A stretch of DNA of 64,000 bases from Allobosea robiniae (GCF_900102525.1 NZ_FNBZ01000010.1:1-64000); one strand, 5' to 3'; shown: positions 16,728-25,724, numbered from the stretch's first letter. Translations and numbers: made by a program. Notes: generated by a model from the sequence alone, not told the origin.

Positions 16728-17555
16728 TCATCCGAGCACCTGCACGAGCAGAAGCAGTCCGGCGGCGCTCATGATGACGCCGATGGCGTCCGCGATGCGT
16801 GTTTCCGCCGGCAAGAGGCGCTCGGCCGTGATGGCGATCGTCACGCCGGCCATCAGGCGCAGATCCATGAGGCCGCCCGCAATCAGCGCCGCCATCGGGC
16901 CGAGACAGGACAGGCAGCAGCGCAGGCCGAGAATGGCGCCGGCCTCTACGGCCGCCATCGGGTTGGGATGGGTCCGCGATGCGCGGGTGGCCCCATGGCA
17001 ATCAGCCAGAAGCCGGGCCTTCCAGCGCGAGGCTTGCGCAAGCCCGGCGATCAGGATCACCAGGGCACCCGCTGGCGGGCCGAGGCGCCCGAGCGAGGGA
17101 GAGTGGAGCGCTGCCTGGGCCAGGCTCGCGCCGAGCAGGAAGGAGAGCAGGCCGAAGCCGATCCAGACAGTGAAATAGCTGGCGCCGATCAGCGCGGCGA
17201 GCCCGCCGGGCCGGGTGGCTCCAGCCGCGAGCACCGCCTTCCGATAGCGCCACAGCACTGGTGTCAGCGACGGCAGCATCATCGCGATCGTCATCACGAG
17301 CCACATGCCGAGGAAGCAGGCGGCGGTCTCAAACCAGGACTGGCCGCAGAGCGGCAGCCAGATTCCCGAGAGCAGCCAGCCGCCGGCCATCGGCACCGCG
17401 CCCATTGTCTCCATCGCTGCGCAGGACAGGGCTGTGGCGACGAGCGCGGCGGCGAAGAGCAGGGCTGCGCTTCCAACGAAGACGAGCGGAGCCCCGCGCC
17501 CGGCCTCTCGACCGGACGCGGGGCTCGTCTCGCAATCTGTCCGGGTCGCGCTCAC
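16728..17555 (-). CDS. DUF2182 integral membrane protein
   Basis: 275 residues from a GTG overlapping the DUF899 stop (GTGA). Several hydrophobic helices and the family's conserved MTIAMMLPSLTPVLWRYR segment and the CCLSCLGPM motif are visible, matching DUF2182, described in databases as predicted metal-binding membrane proteins. A much longer open frame upstream is an antisense shadow of two other genes. Function is not established. Its coupling to a DUF899 thioredoxin-fold protein suggests a redox or metal-related job, which is inference. Confidence 0.8.
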   Translation of the reverse strand: MSATRTDCETSPASGREAGRGAPLVFVGSAALLFAAALVATALSCAAMETMGAVPMAGGWLLSGIWLPLCGQSWFETAACFLGMWLVMTIAMMLPSLTPVLWRYRKAVLAAGATRPGGLAALIGASYFTVWIGFGLLSFLLGASLAQAALHSPSLGRLGPPAGALVILIAGLAQASRWKARLLADCHGATRASRTHPNPMAAVEAGAILGLRCCLSCLGPMAALIAGGLMDLRLMAGVTIAITAERLLPAETRIADAIGVIMSAAGLLLLVQVLG

Positions 17556-18331
17556 GACACGGCTTGGCGGGCCGCGTAGCGGTCGCGATGGAGCCACCAC
17601 GGGCCTTCCGCCTCGTTGCGGCCCTTCGGCGCCCGATCGAGCCAGGCATACATGCCCCAGACTCCGTCCACGCCGCGCGAATAGCTGGAATAGGTGTGGT
17701 AGATCGCGCCGTCCTCGCGGATGAAGGCGCTCAGGCCCGGCCGGTCGCGGTGATAGGTGGGGACGTCGACCCCGGACATCCCGGCAAGCGAGCGCTCGAT
17801 CGCGTTGCCGTCGGTCCGCCACTCGAATTTCGGCTGGTGGCGGAAATTGTAGTCGATGCCCTGCGTCCGCTCCTGCATCTCGGTGAAGGAGACGTTGTAG
17901 TCGAAATTGAAGTCGCTCTCGCCGGACGAGGCCCAGGGGAAGCTCCAACCCATGCGCTCGCGGAAGGCGAGGAGCTTGTCGATCGGCGCCCGCGAGACCG
18001 CCCAGAGCATCACGTCGTGATTGGCGAGATGCGTCGCCGAGCCGTTGAACCCGTCGGCGATCGCCGAGCAGGACGGGCAGCCGGCCTTGTAGTCCGGTCC
18101 GAACATGAAATGGTAGACGAGGAGCTGCGAGCGCCCCTGGAAGAGCTCGGCCAGCGAGGCGTCGCCCTGCTCGGTCTGGAAGACGTAGTCTTTCTCGACC
18201 TTGACCCAGGGCAGCGCCTGCCGCCGCTCGGCGAGCGCATCGCCCTGCCGCGTATACGCCTTCTCGGCCTCGAGCAGTTTGAGCCTTGCGGCGAGCCATT
18301 CTTCGCGCGTTCCGATCGCATGACTGGTCAT
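17552..18331 (-). CDS. DUF899 family thioredoxin-like protein
   Basis: 259 residues with the DUF899 features: YHFMFGPDYKAGCPSC (about 93-108) containing a CPSC motif, followed by ADGFNGSATHLANHDV, and a late DVPTYHRD. The fold is thioredoxin-like with the cysteine pair in the active-site position. No signal peptide. An AGGAG sits about 10 bases before the ATG. It is divergent from the winged-helix regulator at 18448, with a 116-base shared promoter gap. Confidence 0.87.
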   Translation of the reverse strand: MTSHAIGTREEWLAARLKLLEAEKAYTRQGDALAERRQALPWVKVEKDYVFQTEQGDASLAELFQGRSQLLVYHFMFGPDYKAGCPSCSAIADGFNGSATHLANHDVMLWAVSRAPIDKLLAFRERMGWSFPWASSGESDFNFDYNVSFTEMQERTQGIDYNFRHQPKFEWRTDGNAIERSLAGMSGVDVPTYHRDRPGLSAFIREDGAIYHTYSSYSRGVDGVWGMYAWLDRAPKGRNEAEGPWWLHRDRYAARQAVS

Positions 18332-18447
18332 GATGTCTCACTCCTGTCGCCAGATGTCCGCGCCGCCTCGACACTCGATGCGGCGTCACGATCGGTGGTA
18401 AGGCGGGGGCGGCAGACGGTGGGAGTGACAAGTTTGGCGGGATTCCG

Positions 18448-19668
18448 ATGGACTCGCTGATCACGGCGGCGGCGCAGGCCCTGGCGAAGGGCGACCCGCT
18501 GGGGGCGCTGAACCGCGTCGCCTTGCGGGATGACGCGCCTGCGCTGGCGCTGCGCGGTATCGCGATGGCGCAGCTTGGCGATTTCGCCCGTGCCAAGCTT
18601 TTGCTGCGCCGTGCCGGCCGCGCCTTCGGGGCGAAGGAAGCGGTCGCGCGTGCCCGCTGCACGGTCGCCGAGGCGGAGGTCGCCCTCGCGGCGCGCGATC
18701 TCGGTTGGGCTCCCGGCAGGCTCGATGAAGCCGGTGCGGTGCTCGAAGCCCATGGCGATCGCGCGAACGCCGACCATGCACGCCTGCTCGACATCCGCCG
18801 CCTGTTGCTGATCGGCCGGCTTGGCCATGCGGGCGAACGGCTCGCCGGTATCGATCCCGCGCAGTTGCCGGCACCGTTGCGGGCTGTCCACGGATTGGCA
18901 AGCGCCGGCATCGCTTTGCGCCGGATGGAAGCACGAAACGCACGGGCCGCGCTGGTGGAAGCGCGCGAGGCCGCCGGTCGCGCCGGAATCCCGGCGCTGA
19001 TCGCCGAAGTCGAAACTGCAAGCCGCCTGCTCGAAGAGCCGGCCGCGCGCCTGATCGCGGATGGTGTCGAGTGCTCCTTGCTGCTCGACGAGGTCGAGGA
19101 TTTGCAGGCGTCGCAGGCGCTGATCGTCGATGCCTGCCGCCATGGGGCGCGCGACCGGGCCAGCTTCGTGTCGCTGGCGACGCGCCCCGTGCTCTTCGCC
19201 CTGTTGCGGACGCTGGCCGAGGCCTGGCCCAAGGATGCGCCGCGCGATGCATTGATCGCCAGCGCTTTCGGCTCGCGCTTCACCGATGAATCGCACCGGG
19301 CAAGGCTGCGCGTCGAGATCGGCCGCCTGCGCACGGCGTTGCGGCCGCTGGCACGGATCAGCGCGACGGAAGCCGGCTTCGTCATAGCACCGCGTCGCGC
19401 GGTCGGGATCGTGGTGCTGGCGCGCCCGGTCGAGGAGAAGCATGCCACGGTGCTCGCCCTCATGACTGACGGCGAGGCATGGTCGAGCTCCGCCTTGGCG
19501 CTGGCGCTTGGATCGAGCCAGCGCAGCGTCCAGCGCGCGCTCGATGCCCTCGCCGAGGCCGGCAAGATCCAGTCTTTCGGGCAGGCACGGGCGCGGCGCT
19601 GGGTGATGCCGCCGATGCCGGGTTTCGCGACGAGTTTGTTACTCACAGCGTCCTGGCCGGCTGGCTAG
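18448..19668 (+). CDS. Helical-repeat protein with C-terminal winged helix, putative regulator
   Basis: 406 residues. The first 220 or so are alanine- and arginine-rich helices arranged like TPR-type repeats; the middle third (about 240-330) has a short REC-output-like or winged segment (RLRVEIGRLRTALRPLARIS); the C-terminus (about 335-395) is a clear winged helix, SSALALALGSSQRSVQRALD followed by EAGKIQSFG. It is divergent from DUF899-DUF2182 and precedes a beta-propeller gene. I propose it regulates these neighbours. I do not recognise a named family. Confidence 0.62.
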   Translation: MDSLITAAAQALAKGDPLGALNRVALRDDAPALALRGIAMAQLGDFARAKLLLRRAGRAFGAKEAVARARCTVAEAEVALAARDLGWAPGRLDEAGAVLEAHGDRANADHARLLDIRRLLLIGRLGHAGERLAGIDPAQLPAPLRAVHGLASAGIALRRMEARNARAALVEAREAAGRAGIPALIAEVETASRLLEEPAARLIADGVECSLLLDEVEDLQASQALIVDACRHGARDRASFVSLATRPVLFALLRTLAEAWPKDAPRDALIASAFGSRFTDESHRARLRVEIGRLRTALRPLARISATEAGFVIAPRRAVGIVVLARPVEEKHATVLALMTDGEAWSSSALALALGSSQRSVQRALDALAEAGKIQSFGQARARRWVMPPMPGFATSLLLTASWPAG

Positions 19669-19702
19669 GGTCCAGCATCGCAACAGACGCAGGAGCCAGG
19701 CT

Positions 19703-20341
19703 ATGACGATCACAAACGCTGATATCACCCGAACCTACGGCCCGTTTCCAGGTGTCGAGAAGGTTCATGGCGTCAGTTTCGACGGCGCCAATGTCTGGTT
19801 CGCCTCCGGCGACCGGCTGAATGCGCTCGATACCGTCAAGGGTGAGATCATTCGCACCATCGACGTGCCCGCCCATGCCGGCACGGCCTTCGACGGCACG
19901 CATCTCTTCCAGATCGCCGAGGACCGTATCCAGAAGATCGATCCGCAGACGGGCTCCGTGCTCGGCACGATCCCCGCACCCGGCAAGGGCGGCGATTCCG
20001 GGCTCGCCTGGGCCGAGGGCTCGCTCTGGGTCGGCCATTACCGCGAGCGGAAGATCCACCAGATCGACCCGGCCACGGGCAAGGTGCTGCGCAGCATCGA
20101 GACCAACCGCTTCGTCACTGGCGTGACCTGGGTCGACGGGGAGTTGTGGCACGGCACCTGGGAAGAGGGCGAAAGCGAATTGCGCCGGATCGACCCCGCG
20201 ACCGGCAAGGTCCTTGACGCGCTCGCCATGCCGCCCGGGGGCGGCCTCTCCGGGCTGGAATCGGATGGCGCCGGGCTGTTCTATTGCGGCGACGGCGACA
20301 AGAGCACGCTGCGGGCCGTACGGCGGCCGAAGCGCGCCTGA
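19703..20341 (+). CDS. Cytosolic beta-propeller protein (glutamine cyclotransferase/Vgb-like)
   Basis: 212 residues, no signal peptide. It is built of repeated blades with the pattern IDPxTGxVL at about 77-83, 117-124 and 161-168, each preceded by a GLAW- or GVTW-type turn, as in glutaminyl cyclotransferase-like and Vgb-like propellers. AGGAG lies at ribosome-binding distance. It begins 34 bases after the regulator gene and is probably co-transcribed. Catalytic residues of a true glutaminyl cyclase are not evident, so enzymatic activity is unproven. Confidence 0.68.
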   Translation: MTITNADITRTYGPFPGVEKVHGVSFDGANVWFASGDRLNALDTVKGEIIRTIDVPAHAGTAFDGTHLFQIAEDRIQKIDPQTGSVLGTIPAPGKGGDSGLAWAEGSLWVGHYRERKIHQIDPATGKVLRSIETNRFVTGVTWVDGELWHGTWEEGESELRRIDPATGKVLDALAMPPGGGLSGLESDGAGLFYCGDGDKSTLRAVRRPKRA

Positions 20342-20348
20342 GTATTGG

Positions 20349-20379
20349 GACATGAGCCTGTTTGACACAGGCTCATGTC
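20349..20379. terminator. Perfect 12-bp hairpin between convergent genes
   Basis: GACATGAGCCTG (20349-20360) and CAGGCTCATGTC (20368-20379) flank a 7-base loop, a few bases after the beta-propeller stop. It is symmetrical and sits between convergent genes, so it probably ends transcription in both directions. No long T-tract follows. Confidence 0.65.
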
Positions 20380-20484
20380 TACGCCGGCCGGAATAGGGTT
20401 TGGCTCCATAGATTAGGGGATGTTTGCAAGGCTCTTCCCCGGGAGTGCGGCCGCGGAAAAGATTTCTCCTTGTGCAGCCGAAGC

Positions 20485-21648
20485 TCAGCCCTCAGGCAGC
20501 CTGTGCCTGATGATCCCGGCATGGAACCGCGCGCCATGGATCAGGCCGCGATCATCGAAATCATAGGACGGGTTGTGCAGCGGCGCCGAAGCCTCGCCGT
20601 TGCCGACATAGGCGAAACAGCCGGGCACATGGTCGAGGAAGCGGGCGAAATCCTCCGAGCCCGTCATCGGTTCCGACGCCGTCGCGACATTGGTTTCGCC
20701 GAGCACGGTCCGGGCGGCGGCCAGCGCTTCCTGAGAGAGCGCTTCGTCATTCACCAGCGGCACGAATTCGCGCGTATAGGTCAGCTCGTGGCTGAGGTTG
20801 TAGCTATCAGCCGTGCCGCGCGCGATGATGCCCATCTGGCGCTCGATCGCGGCGCTGACCTCGGGGCGGAAGCTGCGGGCGTCGCCGAGGATGCGCGCGG
20901 TCCCCGGCAGCACATTGCGGGTGCCGTCGGTCAGCAGCTCGGTCACCGAGACCACCGCGATGTCGGCCGGGCTCAGGCGGCGCGAGACGATGGTCTGGAG
21001 CTGCATCACGAGCGCGCAGGCGGCGACCAGAACCTCGCTGCCGGCATGGGGCTTCGCGGCGTGCCCGCCGACGCCCTTCAGCACGATCTCGAAATTATCC
21101 TCGGCCGACATGAACGCGCCGGCGCGCGTCTGGAACTGCCCGACGGCGAGGCCGGGCATGTTGTGCAGGCCGTAGATTTCCTCGAAGGGGAAACGCTCCA
21201 TCAGTCCGTCATCGAGCATGGCGAGCGCGCCGCGGCCCCATTCCTCCGCCGGCTGGAACAGGAAGCGCACGGTGCCGTCGAAGCCGCCTTCCTCCGCCAG
21301 CAGCCTGGCCGCGCCGAGCAGCATCGCTGTATGGCCGTCGTGGCCGCAGGCATGCATCACGCCGGGTGTTTGCGAGCGATAGGGCTGTCCGCCCTGTTCG
21401 GTGATCCGCAATGCATCCATGTCGGCGCGGAGCGCGATGGCGCGGTTGCCGCTCCCGCGCTTGAGCGTGCCGACGACGCCGGTGCCGCCGACGCCCTCGA
21501 CGACCTCGTCCAGGCCGAACTCACGCAGCTTCCCGGCGACAAAGGCGGCCGTCCGCTTCTCCTCGAAGCCGAATTCGGGATGGGTATGCAGGTGGCGGCG
21601 CCACGCTGTCATCTGCGACTGGAGATCGTCGAGATCGAGCTTGGGCAT
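20485..21648 (-). CDS. M20 family amidohydrolase (hippurate hydrolase/HipO-like)
   Basis: 387 residues with the M20D metallo-amidohydrolase motifs: HTHPEFGFEE, the metal ligand in RADMDAL, HACGHDGHTAML, then EEWGRGA and the dimerisation domain with GLHNMPG. Members cleave N-acyl amino acids or related amides such as hippurate in the cytoplasm. It is divergent from the SDR gene at 21831, with a 182-base gap that should contain both promoters. The substrate is not given by the sequence. Confidence 0.87.
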   Translation of the reverse strand: MPKLDLDDLQSQMTAWRRHLHTHPEFGFEEKRTAAFVAGKLREFGLDEVVEGVGGTGVVGTLKRGSGNRAIALRADMDALRITEQGGQPYRSQTPGVMHACGHDGHTAMLLGAARLLAEEGGFDGTVRFLFQPAEEWGRGALAMLDDGLMERFPFEEIYGLHNMPGLAVGQFQTRAGAFMSAEDNFEIVLKGVGGHAAKPHAGSEVLVAACALVMQLQTIVSRRLSPADIAVVSVTELLTDGTRNVLPGTARILGDARSFRPEVSAAIERQMGIIARGTADSYNLSHELTYTREFVPLVNDEALSQEALAAARTVLGETNVATASEPMTGSEDFARFLDHVPGCFAYVGNGEASAPLHNPSYDFDDRGLIHGARFHAGIIRHRLPEG

Positions 21649-21830
21649 CGGAGCAGCCTCGCTTCACAGGGATGCGAAGGGATAATGCAGATGGGCCGAA
21701 AGAAGCGCTGCAATCCTGTCGGCCGGATGCAAATTTCTTTCACCGAGTGGCAGGAGACGCGTTCGTCACGACCTGGCCGGAATGCTAGGAACGTCGCAGG
21801 ATTTCGAGTCGGTCGATGCAGGAGGATGGA
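21649..21830. other. Divergent promoter region between amidohydrolase and SDR genes
   Basis: No gene is evident. It should contain the promoters of both flanking genes; I cannot define boxes securely. An AGGAGG at 21820-21825 is the ribosome-binding site that fixes the SDR start at 21831. Confidence 0.4.
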
Positions 21831-22535
21831 ATGGCAGTGGACAAAGTAGCCCTGATCACGGCGGGCGGCAGCGGCATGGGCGCTGCGGCGGCAAGGCGCC
21901 TGGCGGAGGACGGTTTCGCCGTCGCCATCCTCTCCTCCTCCGGCAAGGGCGAGGCATTGGCGGCAGAGCTCGGCGGCATCGGCGTCACCGGCTCGAACCA
22001 GTCGAACGACGATCTGAAGCGCCTCGTCGATCTCGCCATGGAGCGCTGGGGGCGCGTCGACGTCCTGGTCAACAGCGCCGGCCATGGGCCGCGTGCGCCG
22101 ATCCTCGACATCACCGACGAGGACTGGCACCGTGGCATGGATACCTATCTGCTCAACGTCATCCGGCCGGTCCGGCTGGTGACGCCGATCATGCAGCGCC
22201 AGAAGGCCGGCTCCATCGTCAATATCTCGACAGCCTGGGCCTTTGAGCCGAGCGCGATGTTCCCGACCTCGGCGGTGTTCCGGGCGGGACTGGCCTCCTT
22301 CACCAAGATCTTCGTCGATGCCTATGCGGCCGACAATATCCGCATGAACAACGTGCTGCCCGGCTGGATCGACAGCCTGCCGGCGACCGAGGAGCGGCGG
22401 CAGGGCGTGCCGATGCAGCGTTACGGCACCAGCGCCGAGATCGCCGGCACCATCGCCTTCCTGGCCTCGAAGGACGCGGCCTATATCACCGGCCAGAACC
22501 TGCGCGTCGACGGCGGCGTCACCCGCTCGATCTGA
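21831..22535 (+). CDS. SDR-fold protein lacking the canonical YxxxK catalytic pair
   Basis: 234 residues from MAVDKVALITAGG; this ATG is chosen over one 15 bases upstream because AGGAGG lies 5 bases before it. The Rossmann motif (TAGGSGMG, 10-17), NSAG (81-84), the serine region NISTAW (131-136) and the C-terminal YITGQNLRVDGG identify a classical short-chain dehydrogenase/reductase. At the catalytic position, where a YxxxK motif is expected, it has PTSAVFRAG (145-153): Thr replaces Tyr and no Lys is in register. It may use another residue, catalyse a different reaction, or bind nucleotide without catalysis. Confidence 0.82.
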   Translation: MAVDKVALITAGGSGMGAAAARRLAEDGFAVAILSSSGKGEALAAELGGIGVTGSNQSNDDLKRLVDLAMERWGRVDVLVNSAGHGPRAPILDITDEDWHRGMDTYLLNVIRPVRLVTPIMQRQKAGSIVNISTAWAFEPSAMFPTSAVFRAGLASFTKIFVDAYAADNIRMNNVLPGWIDSLPATEERRQGVPMQRYGTSAEIAGTIAFLASKDAAYITGQNLRVDGGVTRSI

Positions 22536-22544
22536 GCCTTATTC

Positions 22545-22567
22545 CCGGGCGCCGTTCAGGCGCCCGG
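22545..22567. terminator. Hairpin between convergent SDR and tctA genes
   Basis: CCGGGCGCC (22545-22553) and GGCGCCCGG (22559-22567) form a 9-bp GC stem with a 5-base loop, followed by CTTT. The stop codon of the leftward tctA gene is inside the hairpin. A bidirectional terminator is likely. Confidence 0.6.
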
Positions 22568-24073
22568 CTTTCCGGCTTCGGCCACCGGCACCACCGGGTG
22601 AAGCTTCGGCTTGCGGACCAATGGCAGGCCGATCGCGACGATTGCCAGGAGCCAGAGAATGATGCTGGTCGGCGTCGAGAACAGGATCTCGTAGCCGCCA
22701 TCTGACAAGGACAGCGCCCGGCGGAAATTGTCCTCCAGCAATCGCGCCAGCACGAAGGCCAGCATCAGCGGGATCAGCGGAATGCCGACCTTGCGCAAGG
22801 CATAGGCGAGGATGCCGATCCCGGTGGTGATGAGCAGCTCGAAAGCGGAATTCGAGACGGCATAGACCCCGGCATAGGACAGGGCGAGGATGCCGGGATA
22901 GAGAATCCAGGCCGGCACCAGCAGCAATCGCGCGAACAGCCCGACCAGCGGCAGGTTGAGCACCAGCAGCATCAGGTTGCCGATATACATCGAGGCGATC
23001 AGGCCCCAGGCGACCTCAGGCCGCTGGGTGAAGAGCAGCGGGCCGGGCGTGATCGAATACATCATGAAGGCGCCGAGCATCACGGCGGTCGTGCCGGAGC
23101 CTGGAATGCCGAGCGCCAGCATCGGCACCATCGAGGCGGTCTGCGCCGCGTTATCCGCGGTTTCGGGCGCTGCCAGGCCGCGCATGTCGCCCTTGCCGAA
23201 GCTGCCTTTGTCGGAGACGCGCTTCTCGGCGGTATAGGCCATGGCGGAGGCGACCGAGGCGCCGGTGCCGGGCAGCACGCCGAGGAAGAAGCCGATGCCG
23301 GTCGCGCGCAGCATCGCCGGCGTGCAGAACAGGATTTCCCGGAACGTCAGGCGCGCGCCGTCTCCGGTGCGCGAGACGGTGCCGCTGACCATCCCCTCCG
23401 CCAGCATCAGGATTTCGGCGACCGCGAAGAGGCCGATGGTCAGGCTGGTGAAGTCGATGCCGCCCAGGAGTTCGAGCGAGCCGAAGGTGAAACGCTCGAC
23501 GCCGGTGCCGCCATCGATGCCGACCATGGCGAGCAGGAGCCCGAGCGCGACCGCGATCCAGGTCTTGACCGCCTTGCCCTCGCTCATCGTGCCGAGCAGC
23601 GCGAAGGACAGAACCATCAGCGCGACATAATCGGCCGGGCCGAAGGACAACGCGAGCCGCGCCAGCGGCACGGCGAGGAAGGTCATCAGGACGACGGCGC
23701 TGGTGCCGCCGACGAAGCTGCCGATGCCGCTGATCGCGAGCGCCGCCGCGCCGCGCCCGGATTTGGCCAGCGGATAGCCGTCGAGCGTCGTCATCACCAG
23801 CCCGGGATCGCCGGGGATGTTGAGCAGGATCGAGGAGATGCGGCCGCCATAGCCGCTGCCGTAATAGAGTCCGGCAAGCAGGATCAGCGCGGTTTCCGGG
23901 GGCAATTTCAGCGCGAAGCAGAGCGGCAGCAGCAGGGCGACGGCATTGATCGGACCGATGCCGGGCAGTGCGCCGATCGCGGTGCCGAGCGCCACGCCGG
24001 CAAAGGCGACGGCAAGGTTGAGCGGGGTGAGCGCGACCTCGAAGCCGGTGATGAGGGCGGCGAATGCGTCCAT
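22556..24073 (-). CDS. tctA: Tripartite tricarboxylate transporter large subunit TctA
   Basis: 505 residues and about eleven or twelve hydrophobic helices. The TctA family signature GALPGIGPINAVALLLP is near residue 34-50, with the second half-repeat LGIPGSGTTAVMLGAF around 320. TctA is the Na+- or H+-coupled membrane channel of TTT importers, fed by a periplasmic TctC protein. It begins one base after the tctB stop. A second complete system lies at 28220-31435. Confidence 0.92.
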   Translation of the reverse strand: MDAFAALITGFEVALTPLNLAVAFAGVALGTAIGALPGIGPINAVALLLPLCFALKLPPETALILLAGLYYGSGYGGRISSILLNIPGDPGLVMTTLDGYPLAKSGRGAAALAISGIGSFVGGTSAVVLMTFLAVPLARLALSFGPADYVALMVLSFALLGTMSEGKAVKTWIAVALGLLLAMVGIDGGTGVERFTFGSLELLGGIDFTSLTIGLFAVAEILMLAEGMVSGTVSRTGDGARLTFREILFCTPAMLRATGIGFFLGVLPGTGASVASAMAYTAEKRVSDKGSFGKGDMRGLAAPETADNAAQTASMVPMLALGIPGSGTTAVMLGAFMMYSITPGPLLFTQRPEVAWGLIASMYIGNLMLLVLNLPLVGLFARLLLVPAWILYPGILALSYAGVYAVSNSAFELLITTGIGILAYALRKVGIPLIPLMLAFVLARLLEDNFRRALSLSDGGYEILFSTPTSIILWLLAIVAIGLPLVRKPKLHPVVPVAEAGKPGA

Positions 24074-24074
24074 C

Positions 24075-24500
24075 TCAGATCCCCAGCGGCCCGCGCGGCA
24101 ATGGCAGGTCGAGCACCTTGTCGAGCAGCACGAAGAAGACGATGGCCGTGGCGACGGCCGAGGCCGCCGCCGGCAATGGCCGCGCGTGGAAGGCCAGCGC
24201 GGCCACGAAGCAGAGCAGAGCCGTGGCCGCGATGAAGCCGATCGGTAGCAGGAGCAGCGGGTAGATCAGGCTTGCCACGAGCACGGCGAGCGCGCGCGGC
24301 CATGTCCCGAACTCCAGCGCGACCGTTCCGGGGCGCAGCAACAGGATGGCTCCGCCCAGGATCAGGACGGCGCCGGTGATCGTCGGGAACATGCGCGGCC
24401 CGACCGGGTCGGCCGCGAAGGGCACATGCAGGGTCTGCGCGTGCCAGATCGCGCCCGCGCCGAGCAACGCACAGATCAACCCGACCAGGCGATCGATCAT
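24075..24500 (-). CDS. tctB: Tripartite tricarboxylate transporter small subunit TctB
   Basis: 141 residues with four predicted membrane helices (roughly 4-21, 35-55, 68-88 and 95-125), the normal size and topology of TctB. A strong GGGAGGAG site sits just before the ATG. It is placed between tctC and tctA, 42 bases after the binding-protein gene. The small subunit is required for transport in characterised TTT systems but its detailed role is unclear. Confidence 0.87.
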   Translation of the reverse strand: MIDRLVGLICALLGAGAIWHAQTLHVPFAADPVGPRMFPTITGAVLILGGAILLLRPGTVALEFGTWPRALAVLVASLIYPLLLLPIGFIAATALLCFVAALAFHARPLPAAASAVATAIVFFVLLDKVLDLPLPRGPLGI

Positions 24501-24542
24501 GATCTCCTCCCGTCCTGTTACCTTGGCGAAAGGCTTCTGCCG

Positions 24543-25514
24543 CTACTTGGCGAGGCCGACCTCGGCCGCCAGCGTCCGGAAATCGGCGGTCCGCTTCTTG
24601 GCGAAGGCGTCGAAATCAGCGCCGACCATGCTGAATTCGAACAGCCCCTGCTCGCCGCGCGCCTTCTGCCAGCGCGGATCGGCGTTGAGCTTGGTCAGAA
24701 TGCCGGTCCAGTAGGCATAGGACGCTTCCGGTGCCTTCGGCGGGGCATAGAAGCCGCGCACGATCGGCCATTGCACGTCGTAGCCCTGCTCCTTGGCCGT
24801 CGGCACCTGCGCGAAGGCGCCGGGCAGGCGCTTCTCCGAGAAGGTCGCGAGCAGCCGAATCTCGCCGGCCTCGAGCTGGCCGCGCACCTCGGAGGCGTCG
24901 CCGGGGAAGAGGTCGATATGGCCGCCGATCAAGGCGCCGATCGCTTCGCCACCGCCCTCATAGGCGAGATAGCGCATCTTGCGCGGATCGACGCCGGCCG
25001 CCTTCAGGACGAGCGCCGGCTTCATCCAGTCCTGGCTGCCGACGGTGCCGCCGGCACCGACCTTGACCGAAGTCGGGTCCTTTTTCAGGGCCTCGACCAC
25101 GTCGGCCAGCGTCTTGAAGCGGCTATCCTTGCGCACGGCGAGCACGCCATAGTCGGCGCCGATCGCGCCGAGCCAGCGCACATCGGATTCGCTGAAGCGG
25201 CCGAACTTGCCCTGGGCGAGGTTGACCCATGAGCCGGTCGAGACCGCGACGATGACATTGGGATCGGCGGCGCGCTGCGCCTGGATGTTGTTGTAGGCGA
25301 CGGCGCCGATGCCGCCCGGCATGTTGGTGGTGCGGATCGACGGGCCGACCAGCCCGGTCTCGTTGAGCACGCGGCTGGTCAAACGGCAGGTCAGGTCGAA
25401 GCCGCCGCCGGGCGCGGCAGGGGCGATGCATTCCGGGTTCTGCGGCTGGAAGTCCTGCGCGTGGACGGTTGCCGAGAGCAGCAGCGCGCAGCAGGTGGCG
25501 ATCGTTGTTCTCAT
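24543..25514 (-). CDS. tctC: TctC-type periplasmic solute-binding protein (first system)
   Basis: 323 residues from MRTTIATCCALLLSATVHAQ, a Sec signal peptide with cleavage after about residue 19; GGGAGG lies 6 bases before the ATG. A far longer open frame runs upstream but is an antisense shadow of prpD and prpB. The Bug/TctC fold shows CIAPAAPGGGFDLTCR, the ligand loop region, and the conserved GGTVGSQDW. It carries a dicarboxylate or tricarboxylate to TctAB. It is divergent from prpD across a shared promoter. Confidence 0.9.
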   Translation of the reverse strand: MRTTIATCCALLLSATVHAQDFQPQNPECIAPAAPGGGFDLTCRLTSRVLNETGLVGPSIRTTNMPGGIGAVAYNNIQAQRAADPNVIVAVSTGSWVNLAQGKFGRFSESDVRWLGAIGADYGVLAVRKDSRFKTLADVVEALKKDPTSVKVGAGGTVGSQDWMKPALVLKAAGVDPRKMRYLAYEGGGEAIGALIGGHIDLFPGDASEVRGQLEAGEIRLLATFSEKRLPGAFAQVPTAKEQGYDVQWPIVRGFYAPPKAPEASYAYWTGILTKLNADPRWQKARGEQGLFEFSMVGADFDAFAKKRTADFRTLAAEVGLAK

Positions 25515-25595
25515 GGCGTTCCTCCCAAATTCTTGTCGTTTCCGCCTGCGGTGGCGGGTTGGCGTCGCTATCCGGGCTCTTGCCAGCCCTGTTCG

Positions 25596-25671
25596 ATTGT
25601 CGACAATTTTTAGATTAGCGAACCGGAACCGCTTGTCAAACGGGCGGGTCAATGTAACTTGTGTCGACAAT
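25596..25671. promoter_or_regulatory. Divergent tctC/prpD promoter with two palindromic operators
   Basis: A palindrome ATTGTCGACAAT is at 25596-25607 and a related GTGTCGACAAT at 25661-25671; both share the core TGTCGACA. Between them is TTGTCAA (25633-25639), which read rightward gives TTGTCA with TAACTT 16 bases on (25655-25660), and read leftward gives a perfect TTGACA with TAATCT 16 bases on (25617-25612). Each operator thus sits directly after a candidate -10 box. TTGTCGACAA-like palindromes are typical of FCD-type GntR proteins, so the regulator at 31432 is the obvious candidate. Confidence 0.55.
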
Positions 25672-25724
25672 AAACGCTGGCCAGAACGGAAAAGGCGGGC
25701 GATCGATGCGAGGAACGGCCGAAA

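Noticed and set aside
16728..19646. Leftward open frame of nearly 1000 codons across DUF2182, DUF899 and the regulator
   Set aside because: It matches DUF2182 only at its 3' end; upstream it is antisense to the regulator and out of frame with DUF899.
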